Below are positions 1-6,827 of a stretch of 13,306 bases of DNA, piece after piece (positions within the stretch are counted from its first letter, which is position 1; every line of letters begins with the position of its first letter). Under the pieces are notes generated by a model. It did not search any database. It was not told where the DNA came from and saw nothing but the letters and a program-made list of their open reading frames with translations. Where the stretch lies: the NCBI GenBank assembly GCA_964641715.1, contig CAZXMB010000084.1:1-13306 (forward strand). Direction: 5' to 3'. A program made the translations under genes and the position numbers. This DNA is from CAZXMB01 sp964641715 (lineage in GTDB: Bacteria; Desulfobacterota; BSN033; UBA1163).

Positions 1-291
1 GAAGTGAGCATTCCTCCGAATGCCAGGCAAGGCCGATTGATCCTGGAACCTAGAACTACGAATGAGAGAATTCTACCACTGAATCTGGGTGGGCTCAATC
101 CTCTTTCCGAGATCAGCGGCATAAAACACAGATTAAAAAACCTTGGATTTGACTGCGGAGATACTTCCGAGGAGACCACTCCAGCCCTGGAGGCGGCCCT
201 GAGGGCCTTTCAGGAAAAGCATGGCCTCCAGGTGACAGGGGAAGCAGATCAGGTCACCAAAGATAAACTAAAGGATTTACATGGTTCTTAA
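1..291 (+). CDS. Peptidoglycan-binding-domain protein, C-terminal part (T6SS-spike-associated type)
   Basis: The reading frame is open to the left edge of the window, so this is most likely the end of a longer protein. The GTG at base 4 is the first usable start but has no visible ribosome site. Counting from that GTG, residues 34-95 form a PG_binding_1-type three-helix domain: SGIKHRLKNLGFDCG, then an ALRAFQEKHGL helix and a TGEADQVTKDKL ending. The stretch before it (about residues 1-33, PPNARQGRLILEP and LNLGGLNPLSE) matches, from my memory of the family, a short module preceding this domain in LysM/peptidoglycan-binding proteins encoded next to VgrG genes. Such proteins are thought to act as spike adaptors or cell-wall-targeting parts. 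It lies 37 bases before a metalloprotease gene, which suits an adaptor-effector pair. The domain is clear; the T6SS link is inference from context. Confidence 0.75.
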   Translation, partial: EVSIPPNARQGRLILEPRTTNERILPLNLGGLNPLSEISGIKHRLKNLGFDCGDTSEETTPALEAALRAFQEKHGLQVTGEADQVTKDKLKDLHGS

Positions 292-328
292 TAGTTGAAA
301 AGAGAATGGTGTTTAGGAGTAAATTCTT

Positions 329-2053
329 ATGTCAGCTGATGAAAGGATCAAGATAATTTTTGAAAGTGTCTATGTCTACAGGGATGCTGACTCCGTCGGT
401 TCCGGAGATTGGTATTTTATTGCGAACGTTGATGGCCTTTCGGTCGGAGATCGTAATCGGGAATTTAATGCTGAGGAAAATAGGCCTATACCCTTACCTC
501 AACCTCAGTGGTCAAAAGAGATCAATGTTGCAGGCAGGGATCTGAATAACGATCCAGTGATCGTCCGTTTCCAGGTGAAGGACTCTGATCTCACCTCAGA
601 TGAGGACTTGGGATCAATTGAACTTCGCCTGCGCAGAGATGTGCGTCAAGGTTCTGATTCTATTGAAGATTATAGGAGGCGTAATCCATACTTCAGGCTC
701 AATTATAAGATCGAGCTTTCGGTATTGGGTCGCTTTGGTCCACACCCACCTGATGCTGTATTTGCAACTCGCCATCACCAAGGAAGCGTTTCATGCACCA
801 CAGTATCCGGAGGATCTTTCACGGCCCGGATGGAGATTTGTCCTGTTTTTCCCATACCCGATGATGCCGGATTCGTGCCTATCTCTTTTCCTCGTCCACC
901 AAATGCTCCTCCACAACGAAATGTTACTTATGTCCCCGAAGACCTCAATCCAAATAGTCCAATCAATTACATTCCAAACCCACCCGCCATTCCCATCCTG
1001 AGCCCTGCGGATGCGAACGCAAACACAGCGGCTCGAATTGAGTTCACCTACTATCATCCAAGAACGCTCCGTTTCACAGATGTTGATCCCCGCCTCGAAT
1101 GGAGTATCGTCCCGATTCCACCGTCGGTTCCAGCAGGAGGGCAAACTCGTGGAGGCGCTCGATTCTTGGGACCAAATCGTGGAACAAAGGTATTGGTCTA
1201 TGGCACAGCAGAGGGTGAAGTCCGTTTAGAGATGCGTTTCCAGGGTGCTCTTTTTGCAACCTACCGGGCATTGGTCCTGCCAATCAGGCAGATTCAATAT
1301 CGCGCAAACATTCTTAATGGCCCCGCGGGAAGCCAGCCACGTAGCGGACCGGAACATGTAAGAGATCATATTGCTATTGCCAACCGTTTTCTTCATCAGA
1401 TGGCCATCGAATTGGTCCCAGATCCTGACAACACGGTTACGGACAGAGCAATAACAACGGGAATCCAAGGGATATTCCGAATCCGGGTTGCAGCAGGTGT
1501 CACCCGTAATATTCCTGTGACGGATTGGCCTCGGGCAACGAGACTAAATTACCGGCAAGGGGTTTTTAACATCGCCTACATCCATTCGTCTCAACGAACC
1601 AGGCGTGGAGGGCCCCGAGCTTTAGGCCTTGCTGATTCTTGGCTCGCCAATGGGGCGGGAAACACAATTATAGATAATGGGACGCCCAGCACCTCCTGGA
1701 TTATTCCGACTGGTATACCCCCCGATGGAGCTGCAGGGAATGTTACCATGGCCCTACTCGATGCAAGGGAGCGAGATCCTGCACGATTTCCTCGACTCTT
1801 TGCCATGTCTGTCACGAATTTAAACGGTGATCCAGCTCTCCCAGCGGACCAACTCACCTATGGTGGCACCATTGCCCATGAGTTGGGACATGTACTCAAC
1901 TTTCCCCACCGGGGAGTAGAGGACGGGGAGGATGGGTTAAACCATCCTTTTAATGAGAATGTCATGCATCGAGATAATCCCTCGGATGAGGCACAGGATT
2001 TTGACATCATACAAACGCGGGCAGCTCATCAAAGCCTTCTGGTGAGGCCATGA
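329..2053 (+). CDS. Metzincin-like zinc metalloprotease, putative secreted effector
   Basis: A 574-residue protein with a good ribosome site (AGGAG, bases 315-319) nine bases before the ATG. Residues 517-527 read HELGHVLNFPH, the metzincin spacing HExxHxxGxxH with the usual glycine replaced by asparagine. Met546, in NENVMHRD, is a candidate Met-turn 19 residues after the third histidine. Expected zinc ligands are His517, His521 and His527, with Glu518 as catalytic base. Residues about 1-105 look like a C2-like beta-sandwich (VIVRFQVKDSDLTSDEDLGS). Residues 220-325 look like an Ig-like beta domain, with a proline-rich linker between them. No signal peptide is visible, which fits export by a contractile system rather than Sec. 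It sits between a peptidoglycan-binding adaptor and a coupled helical-repeat gene. Protease fold is well supported; effector role is inference. A housekeeping protease is the alternative. Confidence 0.8.
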   Translation: MSADERIKIIFESVYVYRDADSVGSGDWYFIANVDGLSVGDRNREFNAEENRPIPLPQPQWSKEINVAGRDLNNDPVIVRFQVKDSDLTSDEDLGSIELRLRRDVRQGSDSIEDYRRRNPYFRLNYKIELSVLGRFGPHPPDAVFATRHHQGSVSCTTVSGGSFTARMEICPVFPIPDDAGFVPISFPRPPNAPPQRNVTYVPEDLNPNSPINYIPNPPAIPILSPADANANTAARIEFTYYHPRTLRFTDVDPRLEWSIVPIPPSVPAGGQTRGGARFLGPNRGTKVLVYGTAEGEVRLEMRFQGALFATYRALVLPIRQIQYRANILNGPAGSQPRSGPEHVRDHIAIANRFLHQMAIELVPDPDNTVTDRAITTGIQGIFRIRVAAGVTRNIPVTDWPRATRLNYRQGVFNIAYIHSSQRTRRGGPRALGLADSWLANGAGNTIIDNGTPSTSWIIPTGIPPDGAAGNVTMALLDARERDPARFPRLFAMSVTNLNGDPALPADQLTYGGTIAHELGHVLNFPHRGVEDGEDGLNHPFNENVMHRDNPSDEAQDFDIIQTRAAHQSLLVRP

Positions 2054-2949
2054 GGCATCTCTCCCTTATTTTACTTCTGATGGGCCTGCCCTTACTTCAA
2101 ACCGGTAGCCAGCCTCGGGCTGTCTGGATCCTTTATCAGACGACAAAGGAGGTTCGTATGTCTCAATCTGAGCCATCAAAAGAAGAGCAAAGGGCTCTGG
2201 CCAAAGAAGCCCTTGCTCTGGCAAGGAGCACTCGGCCGAAAGACCATTCCCTGCTTCTTCAACGTTTACGTTCAGAAGAATTTCTTAAAAAACTCGATTC
2301 TGAGAAAGCCTATGAGGGTTCTTCAAATCGCCTGCGTCTCAGTTATATTCTTCAAATACTGAGTAAGAATCCAGCGCCAAGTGCCCGAAGCGTGTTGGTG
2401 GCCCTCACTCAGACCCCGGACTTCTATAAGGAACCAGCCCGTGCAGATTTATTGATCGAAGCCTGTGCAGAGGTCCGGCCAGCGCCACCCGAGGTGATCG
2501 AGTTCTGGGACAATCATTCGCAGCCCGATGATGGATTTACTCATCTGACGATCGAAGCCGTTGTTGAAAATGGCAGTGAACCGGCCATTTCACTGCTTGA
2601 AAAAAAGATGTCCGATCCCAAACATGATGAGGAAGATAAACTCCACTGGATGCGCTCCAGCATATTGACCCACCGGAATGATTTGATCCTTCTTCAGGCA
2701 TGCGAGCGCATGCTGGGGGGCAGTTTATCCGAGAATCTGCGCCTTTCTCTGGTTGCAGTCCTCTTTGACTATCGGCGGGAATGGTTTTCACCATCTGCGG
2801 TTCTAAAACCTCCCGATCGGGGGGGAGCCACTCCGCAGGCCTTTGAACAGCTCAGAAAGATCGGCAAATTTGCCCTGAACAAGATGAAGTTAAATGATGA
2901 TCTCAGAAAAAAAGTTGAAAAGACTCTGGAGGAGATTAAAGAAAAATGA
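2050..2949 (+). CDS. Helical-repeat (HEAT-like) protein with possible signal peptide; candidate immunity or accessory protein
   Basis: The ATG overlaps the protease stop codon (ATGA), implying translational coupling. The 299-residue product starts with a basic-hydrophobic stretch (residues 1-16, MRHLSLILLLMGLPLL) that could be a Sec signal peptide; no lipobox cysteine follows. The rest is almost entirely predicted alpha helix with leucine-rich repeating pairs, resembling HEAT/ARM-type solenoids, and ends in a charged helix (KKVEKTLEEIKEK). A second in-frame ATG at base 2158 (Met37) has a near-perfect ribosome site, so a shorter cytoplasmic form of 263 residues is possible. I do not recognise a named family. 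Coupling to a putative toxin gene suggests immunity or chaperone function, but this is inference only. Confidence 0.7.
   Translation: MRHLSLILLLMGLPLLQTGSQPRAVWILYQTTKEVRMSQSEPSKEEQRALAKEALALARSTRPKDHSLLLQRLRSEEFLKKLDSEKAYEGSSNRLRLSYILQILSKNPAPSARSVLVALTQTPDFYKEPARADLLIEACAEVRPAPPEVIEFWDNHSQPDDGFTHLTIEAVVENGSEPAISLLEKKMSDPKHDEEDKLHWMRSSILTHRNDLILLQACERMLGGSLSENLRLSLVAVLFDYRREWFSPSAVLKPPDRGGATPQAFEQLRKIGKFALNKMKLNDDLRKKVEKTLEEIKEK
2145..2152 (+). promoter_or_regulatory. Strong internal Shine-Dalgarno that could set a second start
   Basis: AAAGGAGG lies five bases before an in-frame ATG at 2158 (Met37 of the helical-repeat protein). The upstream start at 2050 has no comparable site and depends on coupling to the protease gene. 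Initiation here would remove the putative signal peptide, giving a protein beginning MSQSEPSKEE. Confidence 0.6.
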
Positions 2950-2982
2950 TAAATGGATGTCTAAAATAAAGGAGGAATCAAA

Positions 2983-3207
2983 ATGGCAAAGATGGGGAAG
3001 ATGAGACCTGGGAGAGGAGGAGTTTCACCCAGAATTTTAGGAACAAGGGGGACTGCTAAGGAATCATCTCAGACCTCTAAAAAAGAACTCTTCGGAGCGG
3101 ACCTCTATTGCAGGAAGGATCCTTTCGGGGCGAACCTCTACACCCAAAGGCCTCCCTTCGGCTCCGATTATTACTGGGACATCAACAGTGAAATGATTTT
3201 CGGTTAA
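2983..3207 (+). CDS. Small protein with three 11-residue FGA(D/N)LY repeats, function unknown
   Basis: A 74-residue protein whose ATG follows a perfect AAAGGAGG (bases 2968-2975) by seven bases, so translation is very likely. The first third is basic and glycine-rich (MAKMGKMRPGRGGVSPRILG) with no signal peptide or membrane segment. Residues 34-66 consist of three tandem 11-residue units: KELFGADLYCR, KDPFGANLYTQ and RPPFGSDYYWD. In each, F-G-[AS]-[DN]-[LY]-Y recurs at exactly 11-residue spacing (Phe37, Phe48, Phe59). The tail is DINSEMIFG. It lies 33 bases after the helical-repeat gene and 38 bases before the VWA lipoprotein gene, so it is probably co-transcribed. I do not recognise a family. 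The layout suggests a largely disordered peptide carrying three copies of a short binding motif. Confidence 0.75.
   Translation: MAKMGKMRPGRGGVSPRILGTRGTAKESSQTSKKELFGADLYCRKDPFGANLYTQRPPFGSDYYWDINSEMIFG
3082..3180 (+). repeat. Three in-frame 33-bp tandem units encoding the 11-residue repeats
   Basis: The three units are 3082-3114, 3115-3147 and 3148-3180. They align without gaps. The core TTCGG (first two codons TTC GG-) is kept in all three, while third positions and flanking codons differ, as expected for selection on the protein rather than recent DNA duplication. Confidence 0.8.
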
Positions 3208-3245
3208 TCTTTGAGTGATCTTCAGGCACTTAAGAGGAGATTAAA

Positions 3246-4388
3246 ATGAACAAGCGATTCTTATTCATCGTTTTCCTCACCCTTCCACTTCTCGTCCACT
3301 GCGCCCATCAACGCCAGGAGCCTCCTCCGCCAAAGGAGAAAACGGAGTTTTTACTGGTCGGTTATAAATCCTCCTCCGGTCAGCCGGAGGAGGTTGAGAA
3401 GAAGAAGGAGATCTATCATGCCCTCAAGGGCTTAATCGGTCAGAGCCATATCATGATCATCTACGATGCCTCCGGCAGTATGAGGGGGCGGCTCGGGGGA
3501 AAAGACCGGAAAAGGTTTGAGGCCGCTTTTGAAGGATTAAAACAGATTGTGACCCTCTTTAAACCGAGCGACCGGGTGGGGCTCATCGTCTTCGGAAGCA
3601 AAAAACCATCAGGCCTGACTCCGGAGGGAGTGATCATCCGGAAAGATTATCTCAGGGCCATGGAGGCCTGTGGCGATGTGGAGGTCATTTACAGCTCCCA
3701 GAAGAAGGGATTCAGTCAGAAGGAATTTTTAACGGCCATCCAGTTCCTCGGATCGGAAAAGGCCTATATCGGAGATACGCCCATCGGGTATAGTGTCCTG
3801 AAGGCTCACGGCCTTCTCAGGGGGTTGCCCAACTCCACGGCCATCTTGATTACGGATGGGGAGGAGACAGGTCCTTTGCTTGCACAGGGCATCTCAAGGG
3901 ATAAGGCCTGGGAGCAGAGACTGAGAAGGCAATATCCCAACCTCGATGAGATGACCCTTTCAGCCTTTGATGCCATTAAAAGATTGGTGGATGAGAAGAT
4001 CCATTTCAGCCCCATCCTTTACGGGCTTCAGGGTTCCAGTGATAAGGAGTCCCAGAAGATCAGGGATTTCTATCACAGGCTTGCCACCGCGAGCGGCAGC
4101 GCCTATCTCGAGGCAGTCACCCCGCAAGAGCTTTTGAATGCCTTCATGGATGCGGAGATGATGTCATTCAGCTATGGCCTCTACTCAACAGAATCTCAAA
4201 AAAGGGGGCAGTTGGTGGCCAGGGGAAAGGTGGGCATTCCTCTGATAGTGGAGGAGGGAAAATATCTTCTTCGAACCGATACCGAAAAACCCTTCGAACA
4301 TGAGATCGAACTGAAGCCTCAGGCCAGGAATGTCTATTCTTTCAATGTGAGTAAAGAAGGCAAGATGAGCCTGGCGGCGGTGAAATAG
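3246..4388 (+). CDS. VWA-domain lipoprotein with complete MIDAS metal site
   Basis: A 380-residue protein with a clear ribosome site (AAGAGGAG, bases 3232-3239). Residues 1-18 form a lipoprotein signal peptide ending LLVHC, with Cys19 as the lipidated residue; histidine just before the cysteine is unusual. After a short proline-rich linker comes a von Willebrand factor A domain (about residues 66-305). All metal-ion-dependent adhesion-site elements are present: DASGS at 74-78, Thr178 in GDTPIG, and Asp204 in LITDGEE. A C-terminal beta region (about 318-380) follows. VWA domains bind partners through the bound divalent metal. The protein should be anchored in the periplasmic face of a membrane. 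The P. aeruginosa T6SS kinase PpkA carries a periplasmic VWA domain, so a stand-alone version near an FHA/kinase pair may serve the same sensing route; that is inference. Confidence 0.88.
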   Translation: MNKRFLFIVFLTLPLLVHCAHQRQEPPPPKEKTEFLLVGYKSSSGQPEEVEKKKEIYHALKGLIGQSHIMIIYDASGSMRGRLGGKDRKRFEAAFEGLKQIVTLFKPSDRVGLIVFGSKKPSGLTPEGVIIRKDYLRAMEACGDVEVIYSSQKKGFSQKEFLTAIQFLGSEKAYIGDTPIGYSVLKAHGLLRGLPNSTAILITDGEETGPLLAQGISRDKAWEQRLRRQYPNLDEMTLSAFDAIKRLVDEKIHFSPILYGLQGSSDKESQKIRDFYHRLATASGSAYLEAVTPQELLNAFMDAEMMSFSYGLYSTESQKRGQLVARGKVGIPLIVEEGKYLLRTDTEKPFEHEIELKPQARNVYSFNVSKEGKMSLAAVK

Positions 4389-4416
4389 AATACCTGAAGT
4401 TGAGAAAGGATAAAAT

Positions 4417-5193
4417 ATGAAAACCCTGTGGCTTTCTTCCATCATCCATTCGGAAGAGAAGGTGAGGAATCTGATCGCTCAACTCAAAACCTATGGCCTG
4501 GAGGTCAAAGGACATTTCTGGGAGGATGAGAATAGCAAGATGGCATGGGCAAAGGTGAGGGAGGAACTGATCAGGCCCGAAGTTACGCTCTGGCTCATTC
4601 TCACATCGGGCGAAAATTTGAAGAACCCCTCGATCCGCTACGGTCTCTCCCTTCTCACCTTGACGGTTCAGGCAAAAAGGGGCATCTCCTATCCGATCAT
4701 CATTCTCCTCGACGATGGAGAGATCCCCTCTGCCGAAATCCTTCCCACCCCTTTAAAGGGTTGCGATTCCCTGTCCCTGACCGATCCGGCCATGGCGGCC
4801 AAACTGGTCGTCAAGGTGAATACACCTGTCAAAGAGATCCATCTGGATTATCGTCTCGATACCTACGGAAATCCCCATATCGGACAATGGTTGGAAGTAG
4901 GCCCGTTTCATACCACCTGGCCCGGAGTGATGTTTGGAGTGGAAGGTGCGGAGATCACCTTTCATGCAGTCGGCCCCAAGGGGTTCCTCCCCGACCAATC
5001 CACCCTCCATTATCCTTTAAAAGGTCTGAAATTAAATCTGGACCAGAAAGAATATACGGCCTGGGCCGCTCAGAACGAGCTCAATTCCGAAACTTCGTAT
5101 TTCGTGAGAATCGAGGGATTTCCTGAATCGATCCTTTTCGGCCCTTATTCCACAGAAAAAGAGGCGGAGGTCTTTGTGGTTCAACTGAAATGA
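4417..5193 (+). CDS. Uncharacterised protein with TIR-like alpha/beta N-terminal domain
   Basis: A 258-residue protein; AAAGGA (bases 4405-4410) lies six bases before the ATG, and the gene starts 28 bases after the VWA gene. Residues 1-135 alternate strands and helices like a TIR/SEFIR-type or other Rossmann-like fold: LWLSSI, helix SEEKVRNLIAQLKTYGL, then VTLWLILTS and YPIIILLDD strands. I do not see the catalytic glutamate context of NAD-cleaving TIR domains, so no enzyme activity is claimed. Residues 140-258 are a separate beta-rich region containing DTYGNPHIGQWLEVGPFHTTW and FGPYSTEKEAE. No signal peptide or membrane segment is present, so the product should be cytoplasmic. It is last in the plus-strand run and meets the sheath-like gene tail to tail with a 14-base gap. 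Gene real; function unknown. Confidence 0.75.
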   Translation: MKTLWLSSIIHSEEKVRNLIAQLKTYGLEVKGHFWEDENSKMAWAKVREELIRPEVTLWLILTSGENLKNPSIRYGLSLLTLTVQAKRGISYPIIILLDDGEIPSAEILPTPLKGCDSLSLTDPAMAAKLVVKVNTPVKEIHLDYRLDTYGNPHIGQWLEVGPFHTTWPGVMFGVEGAEITFHAVGPKGFLPDQSTLHYPLKGLKLNLDQKEYTAWAAQNELNSETSYFVRIEGFPESILFGPYSTEKEAEVFVVQLK

Positions 5194-5207
5194 TGGCTCC
5201 CGTTACC

Positions 5208-6776
5208 CTACCAGTTCAATTCCAATTCCACTCTATCTCCTGAAGGTAAAAGCTGGCGGGAAGGTTCGATCAACATCTTGACCCGGAGGGGTTGTTCCGG
5301 TTTAAGCCGGATTGCTGAAACCTCAACACTTCTGGGCCTGAGGCGGCCTGATTTTTCAAAGAACAGGAAAAAGCTTCTTTTCAGATTCTCCTCGAGGAGA
5401 TCGGGTGCAATATCTTTCTCAAAATGGTCCTTACACCAGAGAAGAAATTGGGTGGTTCTGGAGAGGAAGAGTTGATAGCTCAAGGAAGCTCCTCCTGCTG
5501 TCGTCTCCTTCGGGATGAATGCAAAATCCTTATTGAGAGGTGAGATAAGAGGGGTGATTCCTCCCCGGATGAATTGCTCGATCCTCTCCTCACTGAAATT
5601 CGTCTCTGTGGGGATGGACCTTCCGCCCTCAATCGTATGAAGAGCCAAATCATTTAATCGAATCGTTTCCCACCCGGTAAATCCGGTTGGCCAGCCTGTC
5701 TTGAGAAAGCTTTGAAGGATGAGGCTCCCTGCTCCCCAGACCGGGCTGACCCAGGGCTTCTCCAGCTCATCGAAACGAACCCACTTAGGCTGATGGTCCG
5801 GACCATAGGGATATCGAGTTAAAAAGCGATTGCAGGTAATGGTCACCCATTTTGCAGCGGAAGATCCCTTTAAGCGGCGCCATTTGGCAAAAGCAGGTTC
5901 TTCGAGATAATGGGGCAGGAAGGGAAGTCTTCCGATGTCTTCCCATCGATCAAGGTAGAAAAACTTCGGGGTGATCCAGCAAAGGCTGGGAACCAGTAAG
6001 GTCTCCGAAAAGAGGGCGACCTTCTCAAGGAGTTCAAGGCTTCTGGGTGAGCTGTCAAAGGGAAGGTCAATGAGAATAAGGGAAGGGAGATCATCAACCA
6101 GCAGGAGCATGAGATGATTCAGGGCTTCCTCAAGCGTGTCGAGGGAAACGGGGACGATTTCAAAAGAGGTCTCTCCATTGACTCCTCTCTGTCTCATCAG
6201 ATGATGTAGCCCCTGATAGGCAGATTCGAGTGTCCTGAAAGAAGGATCCGAAAAGAGGTGTCTCAAGACCTGTTGAAGCAGAAGATTGATCTGTGTGGCA
6301 AAGGGCTGGCCTTCGGGGGGAGAAACCGAATCCTCTCCTGACGTAGCGACCATCTTTAAAATGTGATCGAGAGGGCTTGAAACCTTTTCCTTTGGCTTTG
6401 TCCCTTCGAATCGAATCTCCACGGGAAGGTCCGGCCACTTTTTAAGCCGTCCATAGACCTCTGCTTCGGGAATGCCTCTGGTCTTCGCCTCCTCAATAAA
6501 TCTCCTCGCCTCCAGGAGATTCTTGAGAGAAGGATGGTTTTCAAGGAGGCGATCGGGATGGAAATCCCCAAACCTCTTAAAACGAAAAATTAAACGATCC
6601 CATTGACAGAGGTCCGGAGGAAGGGAGATGGAGAGCGAAGGACCCAGCTCCTCCATGATCTGATCCGGATGGTCCGGATCGACCCGCATCGGCTCATGGG
6701 GGGTGGTCTCTCTTTCCTGGGAGGTGAATTGCCCCAGGGCCAATACTTTAAAGGATAATGAGGGGATCTGCATCAT
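5208..6776 (-). CDS. Single-chain TssB-TssC-like T6SS sheath fusion protein
   Basis: A 522-residue continuous reading frame. Residues 9-97 match the small sheath subunit TssB/VipA: MRVDPDHPDQIMEELGPSLS (the 'VD.DNFD..M..L.P.L' region), then FRFKRFGDFHPDRLLENHP and LKNLLEARRFI. Residues 155-522 match the large subunit TssC/VipB: QINLLLQQVLRHLFSDPSF with RTLESAYQGLHHLM, then FLTRYPYGPD, a VWGAGSLILQSF segment, IPTETNFSEERIEQFIRGG followed by TPLISPLNKDFAFI, and SYQLFLSRTTQFLLW. The TssC part is about 370 residues, shorter than the usual ~490. TssB and TssC normally form the contractile sheath as separate subunits. AGGAG (bases 6780-6784) favours the second ATG at 6773 over 6776. It lies 51 bases after the FHA gene on the same strand. 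It could be a true sheath protomer or a paralogue used at the baseplate or tip. Confidence 0.85.
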   Translation of the reverse strand: MMQIPSLSFKVLALGQFTSQERETTPHEPMRVDPDHPDQIMEELGPSLSISLPPDLCQWDRLIFRFKRFGDFHPDRLLENHPSLKNLLEARRFIEEAKTRGIPEAEVYGRLKKWPDLPVEIRFEGTKPKEKVSSPLDHILKMVATSGEDSVSPPEGQPFATQINLLLQQVLRHLFSDPSFRTLESAYQGLHHLMRQRGVNGETSFEIVPVSLDTLEEALNHLMLLLVDDLPSLILIDLPFDSSPRSLELLEKVALFSETLLVPSLCWITPKFFYLDRWEDIGRLPFLPHYLEEPAFAKWRRLKGSSAAKWVTITCNRFLTRYPYGPDHQPKWVRFDELEKPWVSPVWGAGSLILQSFLKTGWPTGFTGWETIRLNDLALHTIEGGRSIPTETNFSEERIEQFIRGGITPLISPLNKDFAFIPKETTAGGASLSYQLFLSRTTQFLLWCKDHFEKDIAPDLLEENLKRSFFLFFEKSGRLRPRSVEVSAIRLKPEQPLRVKMLIEPSRQLLPSGDRVELELNW

Positions 6777-6827
6777 GATCTCCTGTTTTCCCGATTCCCT
6801 TGCGGGATTTATTTCTCGAAGTCTGTT

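Noticed and set aside
600..1144. Overlapping open frames on both strands inside the metalloprotease gene
   Set aside because: No ribosome sites and no recognisable protein features; the protease frame has domain and active-site support across this region.
4545..5126. A 193-residue plus-strand open frame inside the TIR-like gene
   Set aside because: It overlaps a gene with a good ribosome site in another frame, and its product is arginine/serine/proline-rich with no domain, as expected for an out-of-frame shadow.
4417..5193. TIR-like protein considered as an NAD-cleaving defence effector
   Set aside because: No catalytic glutamate context could be identified and there is no partner sensor typical of Thoeris or CBASS nearby.
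5208..6776. Sheath fusion considered as an assembly error joining two genes
   Set aside because: The frame is continuous through a linker of ordinary composition (residues about 100-155) with no second ribosome site and start at the junction, so a real fusion is the simpler reading, although raw reads could not be checked.
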